Source: Oscillospiraceae bacterium (lineage in GTDB: Bacteria > Bacillota > Clostridia > Oscillospirales > Acutalibacteraceae). Taken from it: DNA of 64,000 nt. Shown in pieces: positions 33,146 through 42,595 of the stretch (the stretch's first letter is position 1; the number at the start of each line of letters is the position of its first letter). Made by a program: the position numbers and the translations under genes. Under the pieces are notes generated by a model, which did not search any database, was not told the origin of the DNA, and was given only the letters and a program-made list of their open reading frames with translations. The stretch is from positions 120,996 to 184,995 of the forward strand of contig SVPE01000003.1 of the NCBI GenBank assembly GCA_015066015.1, written 5' to 3'.

Positions 33146-33406
33146 ATGGCAAATATTAAGTCAGCAAAGAAGCGTGTACTCGTAAACGCTACAAAGCAGG
33201 CACGCAACAAGTCAGCTAACTCCGCTCTTAAGACAGCTCTTAAGAAGGCAAACGCTGCTATCGAAGCAAATTCCGATGATAAGGAAGTAGCTGTTAAGCT
33301 CGCAGTCAAGAAGATTGACCAGGCTGTTGCTAAGGGTCTCCTTCACAAGAACAATGCTGCAAGAAAGAAGTCAGCTCTTACCCTTAAGCTCAACGCTTCA
33401 AAATAA
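33146..33406 (+). CDS. rpsT: 30S ribosomal protein S20
   Basis: 86 aa, Lys/Ala-rich helical protein that binds 16S rRNA. 'MANIKSAKKRVLVNATKQAR' and 'KGLLHKNNAARKKSAL' are diagnostic. The ATG at 33146 is chosen because AGGAGGTG ends 6-8 nt upstream; the in-frame GTG at 33137 is part of that site. Monocistronic, with promoter and terminator. Divergent from gpr. Confidence 0.97.
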   Translation: MANIKSAKKRVLVNATKQARNKSANSALKTALKKANAAIEANSDDKEVAVKLAVKKIDQAVAKGLLHKNNAARKKSALTLKLNASK

Positions 33407-33430
33407 TTGAATGATTTGAGTAAGATAAGT

Positions 33431-33464
33431 GAGATGGGTCAACCCCCGTCTCTTTTTCTTTTTT
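33431..33464 (+). terminator. Terminator of rpsT
   Basis: Stem GAGATGGG/CCCGTCTC followed by TTTTTCTTTTTT. Confidence 0.85.
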
Positions 33465-33567
33465 AAGTACTTTTAAGGCTCATGTCGCAGTTTTATTCTT
33501 CTTTTGAAACTTATTGTTACGAAACTTTGTTTAAATGATAAATATTAGAAACTTTTTTTAAAATAAG

Positions 33568-33596
33568 TTGTTTTTTCGGGAAGGTTATGATACAAT
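33568..33596 (+). promoter_or_regulatory. Promoter of the LRR/Big2/FnIII surface protein gene
   Basis: TTGTTT (33568-33573), 17-nt spacer, TACAAT (33591-33596). The start ATG is at 33629 after TGGAGG. Confidence 0.65.
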
Positions 33597-33628
33597 GTCT
33601 GTGACAATAGAATGGAGGATTATATATA

Positions 33629-35845
33629 ATGAAAAGTAAACTTGTAAAATCCTCTGTATTTCTCTTTATGTTCACGGTGCTTACCCTGTTTTTCTCGGTT
33701 TCGGCTTCTGCTGCAGACGGGTATACCACCGAAGGTGATTTCACCTACTATGTCAGCGGAAACTACGCCGCAGTAACCGAATATAAGGGCACAGCCGCAA
33801 ACGTTGTTGTACCCTCGAAAATCGGCTCGGCTTATGTTATCAATATTGCCGACAGAGCCTTCAGCTCAAACAAGACAATGAAATCAATCAGCCTCCCGTC
33901 GACCATACTTTCGATAGGCAAGGCCTCCTTCAATGAATGTACGGGACTTACAAAGGTCGTCCTCCCCTCAAAGCTGCAGACAATCGGTGACGGTGCCTTC
34001 TGGTACTGCACAGGTCTTACGGCAATCTACATACCCCCGTCGGTAACCTCCATTGCCAAAAACAGCTTTACGGGATGCACAAATCTTACTGGCTATGTTA
34101 TCCCCGGCTCCTATGCCGAAAAATTCGTTTATGCCGACACGACCGTAACACTCGGCTACCGCTACGCCACATCGGTGAAGCTTGCCGCAACAAAGGCAAC
34201 CCTCACCTCAGGGACGGTTATCCAGACAAAATATGCCGTTTATCCCGCCAACTGCTACAACAAAAAGGTGGTTTTCACCTCAAGCGATTCCTCGGTGGTC
34301 TCAACTACCGCTACGGGACTTCTTACGGCGAAGGGCTGCGGTACCGCAGTAATCACCGCCACAACGGCTGACGGCAGCAACAAAAAGGCTCAGGTGGTAA
34401 TAACCGTTGTCCCCGGACCGATTACCTCCTTTAAGCAGACCGGTGTCACCGTTGACGGCTACACCGTTTCCTGGAGCAAATCCCCGGGTGCAACAGGCTA
34501 CGGAATTTACACCTATAACGCAGGTACAAAAAAGTGGGTGCTTCTTAAAACCACTTCGGCGCTTTCCTACACGGTCACGGGGCTTTCCGCCGGTGCATCG
34601 GAATATTACCGCATTCTCCCCTACACCGTTATTGCAGGCAAGTATTTCAAGGGTCCTGCCACCTCACACATAAAGGCATCGGTGCTTGCACCGGGCAAAA
34701 TCACCGACATCAGGACAAAGAGCAACGACTCACAGGTGCTTATTTCCTGGGCGGCTGCGCCCAATGCAACGGGCTATCAGATTTACCTTCACAATCTGCA
34801 GACCGATTCCTACTCCTACCTTACAAAGACGGAAAAGCTTTCTGTCACCTTTAAGAATCTCAAGCCCAACACAGAGTACGTCTATGCAATCCGCGCCTTC
34901 CTTCTCCAGGGCGGCACAATGGTTGTTTCAAACGAGTTTGTCGACCACATCAGCGTATGGACAACTCCCGGCAAGGTTGACTCCTTCGGAGTTGACTCCG
35001 ACTCCGTAACAACAACGGGCGGCAGACTTGTCTGGAATAAGCTGAAGGGTGTCAGCGGCTACGAGATTTACAGCTACGACGAAAGCGCCGCTTACAAGTA
35101 CACCCTTGTGGCAAGGCTTCCTCACGAGGCAATTACGGGCTACACCGTTGATGACCTCACTCAGGGCGAAATGAAAAAGTACGTCATAAGAGCCTACGTC
35201 GACACAGACGTACCTCTCTACGGTCCCATATCGGCAATTGCTACCTTGCAGACGGCAATGCTTCCGAAAAACCATACCGTTGCCTTCGGCGGCTTCATTG
35301 ATGCCCTCAACACAACAAAATTCTCAGGTGAAAGCTTCTACCTGATTAAAACCACAGAGGTTTCAAACCTTTCGGGACTTCACACAGACACCTGCAAGGA
35401 TATCCTCAATACAATTGCTCATACCAACGTTGCAAAGTACTCCTTTGAAAACGGTATTGAGAAAAAGACCGCCCTTCCCATCGGCAACTTTATTCAGCCC
35501 TATAACCTCGAGACAAAGCTCGCTCTGTCCCAGGTAAAAAGCTGCAACTTCATCCCTGACGGCAACGGCTACAGAATCACCGTCACCCTCGCTGAAGAGC
35601 AGCTCCCCGCCGCAGTAAACAGTACAATTGCTCCCGTAATCGACTGGGGCGTTGTGGCAGGTCAGCACAAGGGCTTTTCAATAAAGTACTGCCTTTATGA
35701 GGGCACAACAATCGAGGCAAAGGTGCAAAACGGCAGAATCGACGATATGCAGATTATAATGCCCATGAATTACACCTTCACCCTCAGCGGCACCGAGTAC
35801 ACCTTCTCGGAGACAATCACACAAAACTATATTTTCGGTTGGTAA
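33629..35845 (+). CDS. Secreted surface protein: BspA-type LRR, Big_2, FnIII domains, shared C-terminal domain
   Basis: 738 aa. Signal peptide MKSKLVKSSVFLFMFTVLTL..SASA. Residues about 45-165 are LRR_5/BspA repeats ('IADRAFSSNKTMKSISLPST', 'IGDGAFWYCTGLTAIYIP'). About 180-260 is a Big_2 Ig-like domain ('VVFTSSDSSVVSTTATGLLT'). Three or four FnIII domains follow ('YTVSWSKSPGATGYGIY', 'VLISWAAAPNATGYQIY'). The last ~190 residues (YSFENGIEKK..., GNGYRITVTLAEEQ, then Y..GTTIEAKVQNGRID) form a domain also present in the two next proteins. Likely displayed on the cell surface. No sortase signal was seen. Confidence 0.88.
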   Translation: MKSKLVKSSVFLFMFTVLTLFFSVSASAADGYTTEGDFTYYVSGNYAAVTEYKGTAANVVVPSKIGSAYVINIADRAFSSNKTMKSISLPSTILSIGKASFNECTGLTKVVLPSKLQTIGDGAFWYCTGLTAIYIPPSVTSIAKNSFTGCTNLTGYVIPGSYAEKFVYADTTVTLGYRYATSVKLAATKATLTSGTVIQTKYAVYPANCYNKKVVFTSSDSSVVSTTATGLLTAKGCGTAVITATTADGSNKKAQVVITVVPGPITSFKQTGVTVDGYTVSWSKSPGATGYGIYTYNAGTKKWVLLKTTSALSYTVTGLSAGASEYYRILPYTVIAGKYFKGPATSHIKASVLAPGKITDIRTKSNDSQVLISWAAAPNATGYQIYLHNLQTDSYSYLTKTEKLSVTFKNLKPNTEYVYAIRAFLLQGGTMVVSNEFVDHISVWTTPGKVDSFGVDSDSVTTTGGRLVWNKLKGVSGYEIYSYDESAAYKYTLVARLPHEAITGYTVDDLTQGEMKKYVIRAYVDTDVPLYGPISAIATLQTAMLPKNHTVAFGGFIDALNTTKFSGESFYLIKTTEVSNLSGLHTDTCKDILNTIAHTNVAKYSFENGIEKKTALPIGNFIQPYNLETKLALSQVKSCNFIPDGNGYRITVTLAEEQLPAAVNSTIAPVIDWGVVAGQHKGFSIKYCLYEGTTIEAKVQNGRIDDMQIIMPMNYTFTLSGTEYTFSETITQNYIFGW

Positions 35846-35901
35846 TAATTGTTTGTGAAAACATATTATATACAAAATCAAAAGAATGGAGGAACTTCTA
35901 A

Positions 35902-38463
35902 ATGAAAAAAACATTCAAGTCCGTCCTCGCTCTGCTTTTCGTTGTGTTTATGCTTGCAGGCACAATGACAATGGCTTCAGCTCTCTCGGCACCCACAATG
36001 AAGGTAAAGTCAGTAGCAACATCATCAGTTACTCTTTACTGGACAAAGGTTTCCGACGCTGACGGCTATCAGATTCAGAGAACAACCGACGGCAAAACAT
36101 GGACAACACTTTCATCAAGTGTTACCGCAACAGAGTACACAGACTCCAAGGGTCTTACAACAGGTAAATCCTACGGCTACCGTGTACGCTCATACGACAA
36201 AAAGCTTCTTACAACAGATTACAGTGCATGGACTGCAATGGTTGTAGGCAAGCCCCTCCCCGCAAAGGTAACAGGTCTTAAGGTTTCTGCCGCCAACAAC
36301 ACTACAGTCCGTCTTGTATGGAACAAGGTTGCAGGCGTAAGCGGCTACACTGTTCAGTATTACGGCGGCGGCAAATGGAACAACTATAAGTCAGTAACAG
36401 CCAACACAATTGATGTTACAGGTCTTAAGCTCGGCACAAATTATCATTTCCGTGTTGCTGCAGTTAAGGTTGTTTCAGGCAAGTGGATTTACGGTGCTGT
36501 AAGTGATTACATCACAACCACACCCGTTCTCGGTGCAACAAGTGCCGTTAAGCTTAACGGTGTAAATGCTAACGCTGTCAAGCTCATCTGGGCAGGCGTT
36601 TCAGGTGCAAAGGGCTTTGAGGTTTACAACTACAAAACCGATACATGGATAAATGCAGGCGCTAAAACTAACCTTATCATCAGCGGCTTTGAGCCCGGCG
36701 AGGAATGCTCCTTCAAGGTAAGAGCTTATGCAGGCTCAATCAAGGGTAAGGAAAGTGCAATTTACACCTTCAAAACTGCTCCTGCAATGCCCGCAAACGT
36801 TAAGATTGTCGATGCAACACACAACACTCTCACCTACTCATGGGATGCAGTTGAAGGTGCAGAGGGCTACCAGGTAGCTTACTTCACAAGAGCAAACAAC
36901 AAGTGGCTCACTCTTCCCCTTACAGCTAACACAAGCATCACAGTCACAGGTCTCGGCAGCCAGGCTGAATGCGGCTTCCGTGTACGTGCTTACCTTACAA
37001 ACAAGAACGTTCACAACATCAGCGCATACGCAACAAGCGCTTACACACCCAACAAGGTAGGTAAGACCGTTCTTCCCGCAACAACCGTTACAGCCGTACA
37101 GAGCAACTCCGTAACCGATACTTCAATCAAGTGGACAGCAGTTACAGGTGCAGCAGGCTACTCAGTTGAAAAATATGACCTTACACACAAGACATGGTAT
37201 GTTTACGACTTCAGTAAGAATGCATGGGTTTCCTATGCAAACATTTCAGACGAATCCGTTATTACAACAACTGCACTCAGCTTTATTGACTCAGGCAAGT
37301 CAACACGCGGTGACGTTTACCGTGTAAGAGCTTACGATGCACAGGGCAACAAGGGTACTGCCTCCAAGGAAGTTACTGCTTTCACAAGCAACGTTGCCAT
37401 GAACGCTACTGCAGGTACCTTTGTTATCCAGCAGTATATCGAATGGCCTGCAGTTACAAACGCTGTAAGCTATGATGTATACGCAAGACACGTTGTAAAC
37501 TCAGTTGAAACTGTTGCTACCTTCCAGGCTTCAAAGGTTGACCAGGGTAACGGCAAGTGTAAGGCTCCCATTTACATGTCACCCAACTCAATCCAGAGCA
37601 TCATGATCATCGCAAAGGATGCAAACGGCACTTCAAACTATCCCGCAACAGACTGGATCACCTTCAAGATCGGTGAAGTTCCCATCCTTGCAACAAACCA
37701 CAAATACTACAACGCATCAGTTAACAGCCAGCTTCTCTACCTTGCTCAGGCTATCAACAACACAAAAGCATACACTGATCCCATCACAGTAAAGAACAAC
37801 TCCGAGGTTGCTTACAGTGTTAACTCTCTTAAGATCCCCATTCTCCTTGTTGACAAGAAGACTCCCGAAGACGTTGCTAAGTTCTTTGCTTCATTCGGTG
37901 AGGATATGAGCGATATGCCCACAACCGCAAACGAAAAGTTTGACGTTTCTTACCGCTTCGAAAACGGGGCAGCAATCAACGAAGACGGCAGAACAATCAA
38001 GCTCAGAACTTACATTGAGCCCTCTTCAAGCAACACTGCTGCCTCACTTTACAACAGTCAGAACTACACTGCATGGAAGAACGGCTTCTCAAGCGTTACT
38101 GCTAAGAAGAATGCTGACGGCAGCATCACAATGACCCTCAAGTTCAAGAAGGAAAATACAAATACACCTTATCACAACGGTTATATGTCAGCCTTCTCAG
38201 CTAAGGACTTCGCAGGCGACGGCACAGGCCTTTCAGTTACGGAGCTCTCAGTCGGTGCTTCAACTCTTACAGCAGTTATCGACAAGGACGGCATCCTTAA
38301 GTCCTATGTTGCAACATCACCCTATGCAGCTAAGTTTGCAGCAAGCTTCACTGCTGACGAAGGTGTAAACGAAGGCGGCGTAAACATCATTGCCGGCAGC
38401 CTTGTTTCAATGGAAATGGGCATCGGCGGCACAACCGTTTTCAAGTACACATTCACAAGATAA
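35902..38463 (+). CDS. Secreted multi-FnIII protein with the shared C-terminal domain
   Basis: 853 aa. Signal peptide MKKTFKSVLALLFVVFMLAG..ASA. About six FnIII-like domains with 'VTLYWTKVSDADGYQIQR', 'VRLVWNKVAGVSGYTVQY', 'VKLIWAGVSGAKGFEVYN' and 'IKWTAVTGAAGYSVEKYD' type strands. The C-terminal ~240 residues contain 'VSYRFENGAAINEDG', 'ADGSITMTLKFKKENT' and 'STLTAVIDKDGILKSYV', matching in order those of the proteins before and after it. TGGAGGA precedes the ATG. It lies 56 bp after the previous gene. Third-position GC bias suggests strong expression. Probable adhesin or surface-layer component (inference). Confidence 0.88.
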   Translation: MKKTFKSVLALLFVVFMLAGTMTMASALSAPTMKVKSVATSSVTLYWTKVSDADGYQIQRTTDGKTWTTLSSSVTATEYTDSKGLTTGKSYGYRVRSYDKKLLTTDYSAWTAMVVGKPLPAKVTGLKVSAANNTTVRLVWNKVAGVSGYTVQYYGGGKWNNYKSVTANTIDVTGLKLGTNYHFRVAAVKVVSGKWIYGAVSDYITTTPVLGATSAVKLNGVNANAVKLIWAGVSGAKGFEVYNYKTDTWINAGAKTNLIISGFEPGEECSFKVRAYAGSIKGKESAIYTFKTAPAMPANVKIVDATHNTLTYSWDAVEGAEGYQVAYFTRANNKWLTLPLTANTSITVTGLGSQAECGFRVRAYLTNKNVHNISAYATSAYTPNKVGKTVLPATTVTAVQSNSVTDTSIKWTAVTGAAGYSVEKYDLTHKTWYVYDFSKNAWVSYANISDESVITTTALSFIDSGKSTRGDVYRVRAYDAQGNKGTASKEVTAFTSNVAMNATAGTFVIQQYIEWPAVTNAVSYDVYARHVVNSVETVATFQASKVDQGNGKCKAPIYMSPNSIQSIMIIAKDANGTSNYPATDWITFKIGEVPILATNHKYYNASVNSQLLYLAQAINNTKAYTDPITVKNNSEVAYSVNSLKIPILLVDKKTPEDVAKFFASFGEDMSDMPTTANEKFDVSYRFENGAAINEDGRTIKLRTYIEPSSSNTAASLYNSQNYTAWKNGFSSVTAKKNADGSITMTLKFKKENTNTPYHNGYMSAFSAKDFAGDGTGLSVTELSVGASTLTAVIDKDGILKSYVATSPYAAKFAASFTADEGVNEGGVNIIAGSLVSMEMGIGGTTVFKYTFTR

Positions 38464-38477
38464 ATCTTTAATTCTGA

Positions 38478-38516
38478 AGGGTTGTTGCATTGACAATCAG
38501 TGCAACAACCCTTTAA
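38478..38516 (+). terminator. Terminator after the multi-FnIII gene
   Basis: Stem AGGGTTGTTGCA/TGCAACAACCCT followed by TTAAT. Strong stem, short T-tract. Confidence 0.7.
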
Positions 38517-38689
38517 TAAGCAGCAAGCAACATACGCGGCAACTGATTTACAATCCGTAATTTACAATGTACAGTTCTCAACTCATAATTGCAAGCAATA
38601 CCGGTAATAAGCAGCCGGGCAATTATGAAGTGTGAAGTGTGCACTGCATACCCGTTTAAAAATCTCCTTGCGAAAGGAACAAACGCTTT

Positions 38690-39619
38690 ATGACACAAAA
38701 AAAATTTATACAGATAGCCTCAATAGTCGTTCTTTCAGTGTGGGTTTTCTGCGCCACCTTTGCAATAGCAATCACCGTTCAGCGCAAGTCTGACACCAAA
38801 GTTCCCGTAACCAATCCCCCTGCAACGACTACAACAACTCCTGCACTGAATCAGCAGAACACTTTACCGACAAATCCCATTACTCAACCGACCTACAACA
38901 TTCCGACTCAGCCCGCACAGCCTGTAACGGACACCTTCTCCCCTGCGCCTGCTCAGCCAACCACTCAGCCTACAACGGCTGCACCCGTATCAACGGCTCC
39001 CCAGGGCAAGGAAGCTATTGTTGCAGCTTATATCAACGGAGTAAACGCTCTTAAAAACACTCCTAACTTCACACTCAACAAAAACGACACGCTGAACATC
39101 GTAATTGACAGAATTACCGGCGGCTCAATGGTCGAGGGTGTTGCCAACACTCTCATTCCCAAGCCCACACCTGAAAGCTACATCTTCATCGGCGGTGTGG
39201 ATTCTTCCACCGGCAAGACACCCAATCAGGTAATCGCGCCCCTTAATGTCCCTGCAAAGGTTGACATCAATGCCGTTACCAATGCCGTTTCACAGCAAAA
39301 CAGTGACGGCGGCTACACCGTTCAGCTCACCTTAAAAGAGGAGCAGCAGAATCTCACAACTCCTGCACCCAACCTTTCAACAATGGTACAGGTAATCGAT
39401 GTTGCTTCACTTATCCCCAGCGGCTTTGAGCTGACAGAGGTTCACATCAACTACTCACCGTCTACAATCACCGCTACCTTTGACAGTCAGGGCAGACTCG
39501 TCTCCATGCATCATATGCTCGTTTCTCAGGGCGGTGGCGGCGGAAAAATGGCATTCATCAGTGCTTCAATGGAAATGCACGGTGATTATTTAAGCGAATA
39601 TACCATCAGCTACAATTAA
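38690..39619 (+). CDS. Membrane-anchored protein with Pro/Thr linker and shared C-terminal domain
   Basis: 309 aa. One N-terminal transmembrane anchor (about 8-28, IASIVVLSVWVFCATFAIAI) is followed by a Pro/Thr/Gln-rich wall-spanning linker (about 38-105). The domain shared with the two preceding proteins follows: 'LKNTPNFTLNKNDTLNIVID', 'NSDGGYTVQLTLKEEQQN', then 'INYSPSTITATFDSQGRLVS'. It is the minimal member of the trio, without FnIII repeats. GAAAGGAAC lies upstream of the ATG. Function unknown. Possible cell-envelope partner of the two larger proteins. Confidence 0.82.
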   Translation: MTQKKFIQIASIVVLSVWVFCATFAIAITVQRKSDTKVPVTNPPATTTTTPALNQQNTLPTNPITQPTYNIPTQPAQPVTDTFSPAPAQPTTQPTTAAPVSTAPQGKEAIVAAYINGVNALKNTPNFTLNKNDTLNIVIDRITGGSMVEGVANTLIPKPTPESYIFIGGVDSSTGKTPNQVIAPLNVPAKVDINAVTNAVSQQNSDGGYTVQLTLKEEQQNLTTPAPNLSTMVQVIDVASLIPSGFELTEVHINYSPSTITATFDSQGRLVSMHHMLVSQGGGGGKMAFISASMEMHGDYLSEYTISYN

Positions 39620-39634
39620 AAAATCTGAAAACTC

Positions 39635-39663
39635 TTGACTTAAACAAGTCATAATGATATAAT
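39635..39663 (+). promoter_or_regulatory. Promoter of the small membrane protein gene
   Basis: TTGACT (39635-39640), 17-nt spacer, TATAAT (39658-39663). Confidence 0.8.
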
Positions 39664-39697
39664 TACAGAGTAATATTATTTATGGAGGAATACAACC

Positions 39698-39886
39698 ATG
39701 GAAACATTTAAGAAAATTGCCAAAATCGTAGCAATCATTGTCGCTATTGCAGCTGCTGTTGCAGGTATCTACCTTGCAGTTACAAAGCTTATTGAAAAGA
39801 AAAAGGCTAAGAATGCCGACGACAGAGAAAACTATGTTTCATGCTCCTGTATGGAAGCTGACTTCATTTCAGAAACTCAGGCATAA
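39698..39886 (+). CDS. Small single-pass membrane protein (62 aa)
   Basis: METFKKIAKIVAIIVAIAAA begins an Ile/Ala/Val transmembrane helix (about 5-31), followed by a basic stretch (IEKKKAKNADD) and a C-terminal 'VSCSCMEADFISETQA'. ATGGAGGAATAC precedes the ATG. It has its own consensus promoter and terminator, so it is clearly expressed. The two Cys near the C-terminus could bind metal or form a bridge. Not recognised; function unknown. Confidence 0.75.
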   Translation: METFKKIAKIVAIIVAIAAAVAGIYLAVTKLIEKKKAKNADDRENYVSCSCMEADFISETQA

Positions 39887-39900
39887 GTTTTACAAAGCCG

Positions 39901-39925
39901 AAGCTCCCTTACGGGAGCTTTTTTT
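39901..39925 (+). terminator. Terminator of the 62-aa membrane protein gene
   Basis: Stem AAGCTCCC/GGGAGCTT followed by TTTTT. Confidence 0.85.
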
Positions 39926-39957
39926 ATGCCCGAAGCTATGCTGAGGGCTACTTCAGG

Positions 39958-40076
39958 GGGGAGGCGCAACGAGCTACGGCTCGTTTACCCGGAGAAAATC
40001 AGGCTTCGGGGAAGGGAAGCCTGATTTTCTCCGGGTATTTTCCTTTCCTCCGGGAGGAAAGGAAAAACGCCTCCCC
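39958..40076 (+). repeat. Cloverleaf palindrome, copy 4
   Basis: Outer GGGGAGGCG/CGCCTCCCC. Arm 1 AACGAGC/GCTCGTT, arm 2 ACCCGGAGAAAATCAGGCTT/AAGCCTGATTTTCTCCGGGT, arm 3 TTTTCCTTTCCTC/GAGGAAAGGAAAA. It lies between convergent genes. Confidence 0.9.
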
Positions 40077-40094
40077 TTTTCCGCTTAACCCCAC

Positions 40095-40122
40095 AAAAAA
40101 AAGGGGAAGCATTGCGCTTCCC
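40095..40122 (-). terminator. Terminator of the pyridoxamine kinase gene
   Basis: Minus strand stem GGGGAAGC/GCTTCCCC followed by eight T. Confidence 0.8.
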
Positions 40123-40181
40123 CCACAAATTACGCCTCGGCTATCCGCCTCGGCTCCTCAATTCAATTTATGCCTTGCAAA

Positions 40182-41015
40182 TTATTCCTTCACCAGCTCC
40201 AACAGATAAGGTACTGCTCTTTCAAAGTCAACTCCGTAGGTGTTTGAGCCGGGAGTTTCCCAGGTGATACGGATGCACTCTGCGGTGTACTTTGCAGCAA
40301 CGGTAAGTGCTTTTTTCCAGTCGAGCCCTCTCATCATTGCACCCATACATGTGCTTGAGAAGATGTCGCCCGTACCGTGATAGGAACAAGGAATCTTATC
40401 CTGCTCAAAGTAGAAGTACTCGTCGTTTTCCTTATCATAGCCCATTACGCCCGTTTTGCCCTCTTTGAAGCCGACGCCCGTAAGCACGGAGATTTTCGCA
40501 CCAAGGTCGGAAAGTCCGCCGAGAAGCTCCTTAACGTAAGCCTCGTCGTAGGTTTCTCTGTATTCCTTGCCAAGCATAAAGCAGGCCTCAGTGATGTTCG
40601 GCACAATCATATCGGCCTTTGCACAGAGTGTAGCCATTTCCTTTGCAAAAGCCTCATCAAAGGCGGGATAGAGCTTACCGTTGTCAGCCATTGCAGGGTC
40701 AACGAGGATGAGATTATCCTCTGTCCTGAAATCAGCAAAGAACTCCTTCATAAGATTAATCTGCTCAAAGGAACCGAGATAGCCTGTGTATATGCCGTCA
40801 AAGCCGATCTCTGCGCGTTTCCAGTGCTCGGAGATGGGTCTGATTTCACTTGTGAGATCCTTTACGGTAAATTCGGGAAACATTGTGTGAGTGGAAAGCA
40901 CTGCTGTGGGAATGATTGCAGTTTCAATGCCCATTGCCGAAATTATCGGAAGAGCCACCGTAAGTGAGCATTTGCCCACGCAGGATATATCCTGAATTGT
41001 TACAATTCTTTTCAT
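40182..41015 (-). CDS. Pyridoxamine/pyridoxal kinase
   Basis: 277 aa from the ATG at 41013-41015 (GAGAGGTG upstream). Ribokinase-fold kinase that phosphorylates vitamin B6 vitamers. 'ISCVGKCSLTVALPIISAMG', 'FDGIYTGYLGS', 'ILVDPAMADNGKLY', 'VPNITEACFMLG' and the anion-hole motif 'PCSYHGTGDIFSS' identify the PdxK/PdxY group. It is divergent from a MocR regulator (41136) with a 120-bp spacer, the classic PLP-salvage arrangement. PdxY versus PdxK naming cannot be settled here, so no symbol is given. Confidence 0.92.
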   Translation of the reverse strand: MKRIVTIQDISCVGKCSLTVALPIISAMGIETAIIPTAVLSTHTMFPEFTVKDLTSEIRPISEHWKRAEIGFDGIYTGYLGSFEQINLMKEFFADFRTEDNLILVDPAMADNGKLYPAFDEAFAKEMATLCAKADMIVPNITEACFMLGKEYRETYDEAYVKELLGGLSDLGAKISVLTGVGFKEGKTGVMGYDKENDEYFYFEQDKIPCSYHGTGDIFSSTCMGAMMRGLDWKKALTVAAKYTAECIRITWETPGSNTYGVDFERAVPYLLELVKE

Positions 41016-41135
41016 AAAAAACACCTCTCGGGAAAAATTTTTCTTTACAAACAACTGAATATATATTATACTATTTGTGACCATATTAAAATAACCAAAA
41101 TCAATTAAATTTACATAGTCAGTTAAGGTGATTTT

Positions 41136-42554
41136 ATGCTTACGTATTCCTTTGAAAACAGAGGCGGACAAAGCCTCTACGAATATCTCTACAACTGCAT
41201 AAAGCAGGATATTCTTTCCTTCCGTCTTACCCCCGATGAAAAGCTCCCGTCAAAGCGCGCCCTCTCAAAGCACCTTGACATCAGCACAATTACAGTTGAG
41301 GCGGCATACGGTCAGCTTATGGCTGAAGGCTATATTTACTCGGTTCCTAAAAGCGGTTTCTTCGTTTCACACATTGCCTCGTCGGAAAAAAGTCCTGCTG
41401 CTTACGAGGAGGATTCTGACACATATGCAAATGAAAGCGGCGAGGAATACTTTGCCGACTTTGTAAAAAACAGCGCCGCAAATGACACCTTCCCCTTCTC
41501 TGTATGGACAAAGCTGATGCGCGAAACAATGTCAGATGAGCAAAAAAAGCTTATGGTCAATTCACCGTCAGTAGGCATCCTTGAGCTGAGAAAAGCCGTA
41601 GCCGACTACCTCTACCGTTTCCGCGGTATGAAGGTTAGCGCCGACAGAATAATCATCGGTGCAGGTACGGAGTATCTTTATTCACTGATTATCCAGCTGC
41701 TCGGCAGAAGCAAACGCTACGCCCTCGAGGACCCGGGCTACAGAAAAATCTACCACATTTACAGGGCAAACGAGGTTGACTGTGTCCACGTGCCCCTTGA
41801 CGAAAACGGCGTTGACGTAAAAAAGCTCGAAAAAACGGCTGCAGATGTGCTTCACATCTCTCCCTCACACCATTTCCCCACAGGTATTGTAACTCCTATA
41901 AGCCGCCGTTATGAGCTTCTTTCCTGGGCATCGAAGTCACCTGACCGCTACATCATCGAGGATGATTACGACAGTGAATTCCGCCTTTTGGGCAAGCCTA
42001 TCCCCCCACTGCAAAGCATTGACGTGCTCGAAAAGGTCATCTACATCAATACCTTCTCGAAGTCCCTTACCCCAACAATCCGTATAAGCTATATGGTGCT
42101 CCCCGAGGCACTTATGAAAAAGTATAACGAGACTCTCAGCTTCTACTCCTGCACCGTCGCGAATTTTGAGCAGTACACCCTCGCCTCTTTTATAAAAAAG
42201 GGCTACTTTGAAAAGCACATCAACCGTATGCGCAACCTCTACCGTGCCCGACGTGACGAGCTGATGCAGGCGATAAAAAGCCACCCCTTCTATGAAAGGG
42301 TGACCATAACCGAGGAGAACTCGGGACTTCACTTTCTTCTGAGCGTTGACACCGACCTTTCCGACGAGGAGCTTATAAAAAGAGCAAAAGAAAACGGCAT
42401 AAACGTCTCCTGCCTGAGTCAGTACTACTTCGACAAACGAAACAACAAGGAGCACACACTGATAATCAACTATTCCGGTGCAGACAGAGAAAGAATGAAG
42501 GAAGCGGTGGAGAGGCTTTTTGATGCGGTAAACTTAATGCAGAATGTGAAATGA
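41136..42554 (+). CDS. MocR/PdxR-family GntR-aminotransferase transcription regulator
   Basis: 472 aa. The N-terminal winged helix GntR domain (about 15-80) has 'LSFRLTPDEKLPSKRALSKH' and 'STITVEAAYGQLMAEGYIYS'. It is joined to a fold-type I aminotransferase domain with 'HISPSHHFPTGIVTP', 'IIEDDYDSEF' (PLP-binding Asp) and 'YINTFSKSLTPTIRISYMVLP' (Schiff-base Lys in FSKSL). It senses PLP and probably controls the divergent B6 kinase gene. The kinase-side promoter has a TATAAT at about 41070-41075 but no good -35, consistent with activation by this protein. Confidence 0.92.
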   Translation: MLTYSFENRGGQSLYEYLYNCIKQDILSFRLTPDEKLPSKRALSKHLDISTITVEAAYGQLMAEGYIYSVPKSGFFVSHIASSEKSPAAYEEDSDTYANESGEEYFADFVKNSAANDTFPFSVWTKLMRETMSDEQKKLMVNSPSVGILELRKAVADYLYRFRGMKVSADRIIIGAGTEYLYSLIIQLLGRSKRYALEDPGYRKIYHIYRANEVDCVHVPLDENGVDVKKLEKTAADVLHISPSHHFPTGIVTPISRRYELLSWASKSPDRYIIEDDYDSEFRLLGKPIPPLQSIDVLEKVIYINTFSKSLTPTIRISYMVLPEALMKKYNETLSFYSCTVANFEQYTLASFIKKGYFEKHINRMRNLYRARRDELMQAIKSHPFYERVTITEENSGLHFLLSVDTDLSDEELIKRAKENGINVSCLSQYYFDKRNNKEHTLIINYSGADRERMKEAVERLFDAVNLMQNVK

Positions 42555-42585
42555 ATGCAGAATGCAGAGTGCAGAGTGCAGAATG
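42542..42585 (+). repeat. Heptamer array after the MocR gene
   Basis: Units of ATGCAGA/GTGCAGA type, the reverse-complement orientation of the TGCATTC arrays. Starts within the last codons of the MocR gene and runs up to its terminator. Confidence 0.6.
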
Positions 42586-42595
42586 AACTATAAAA

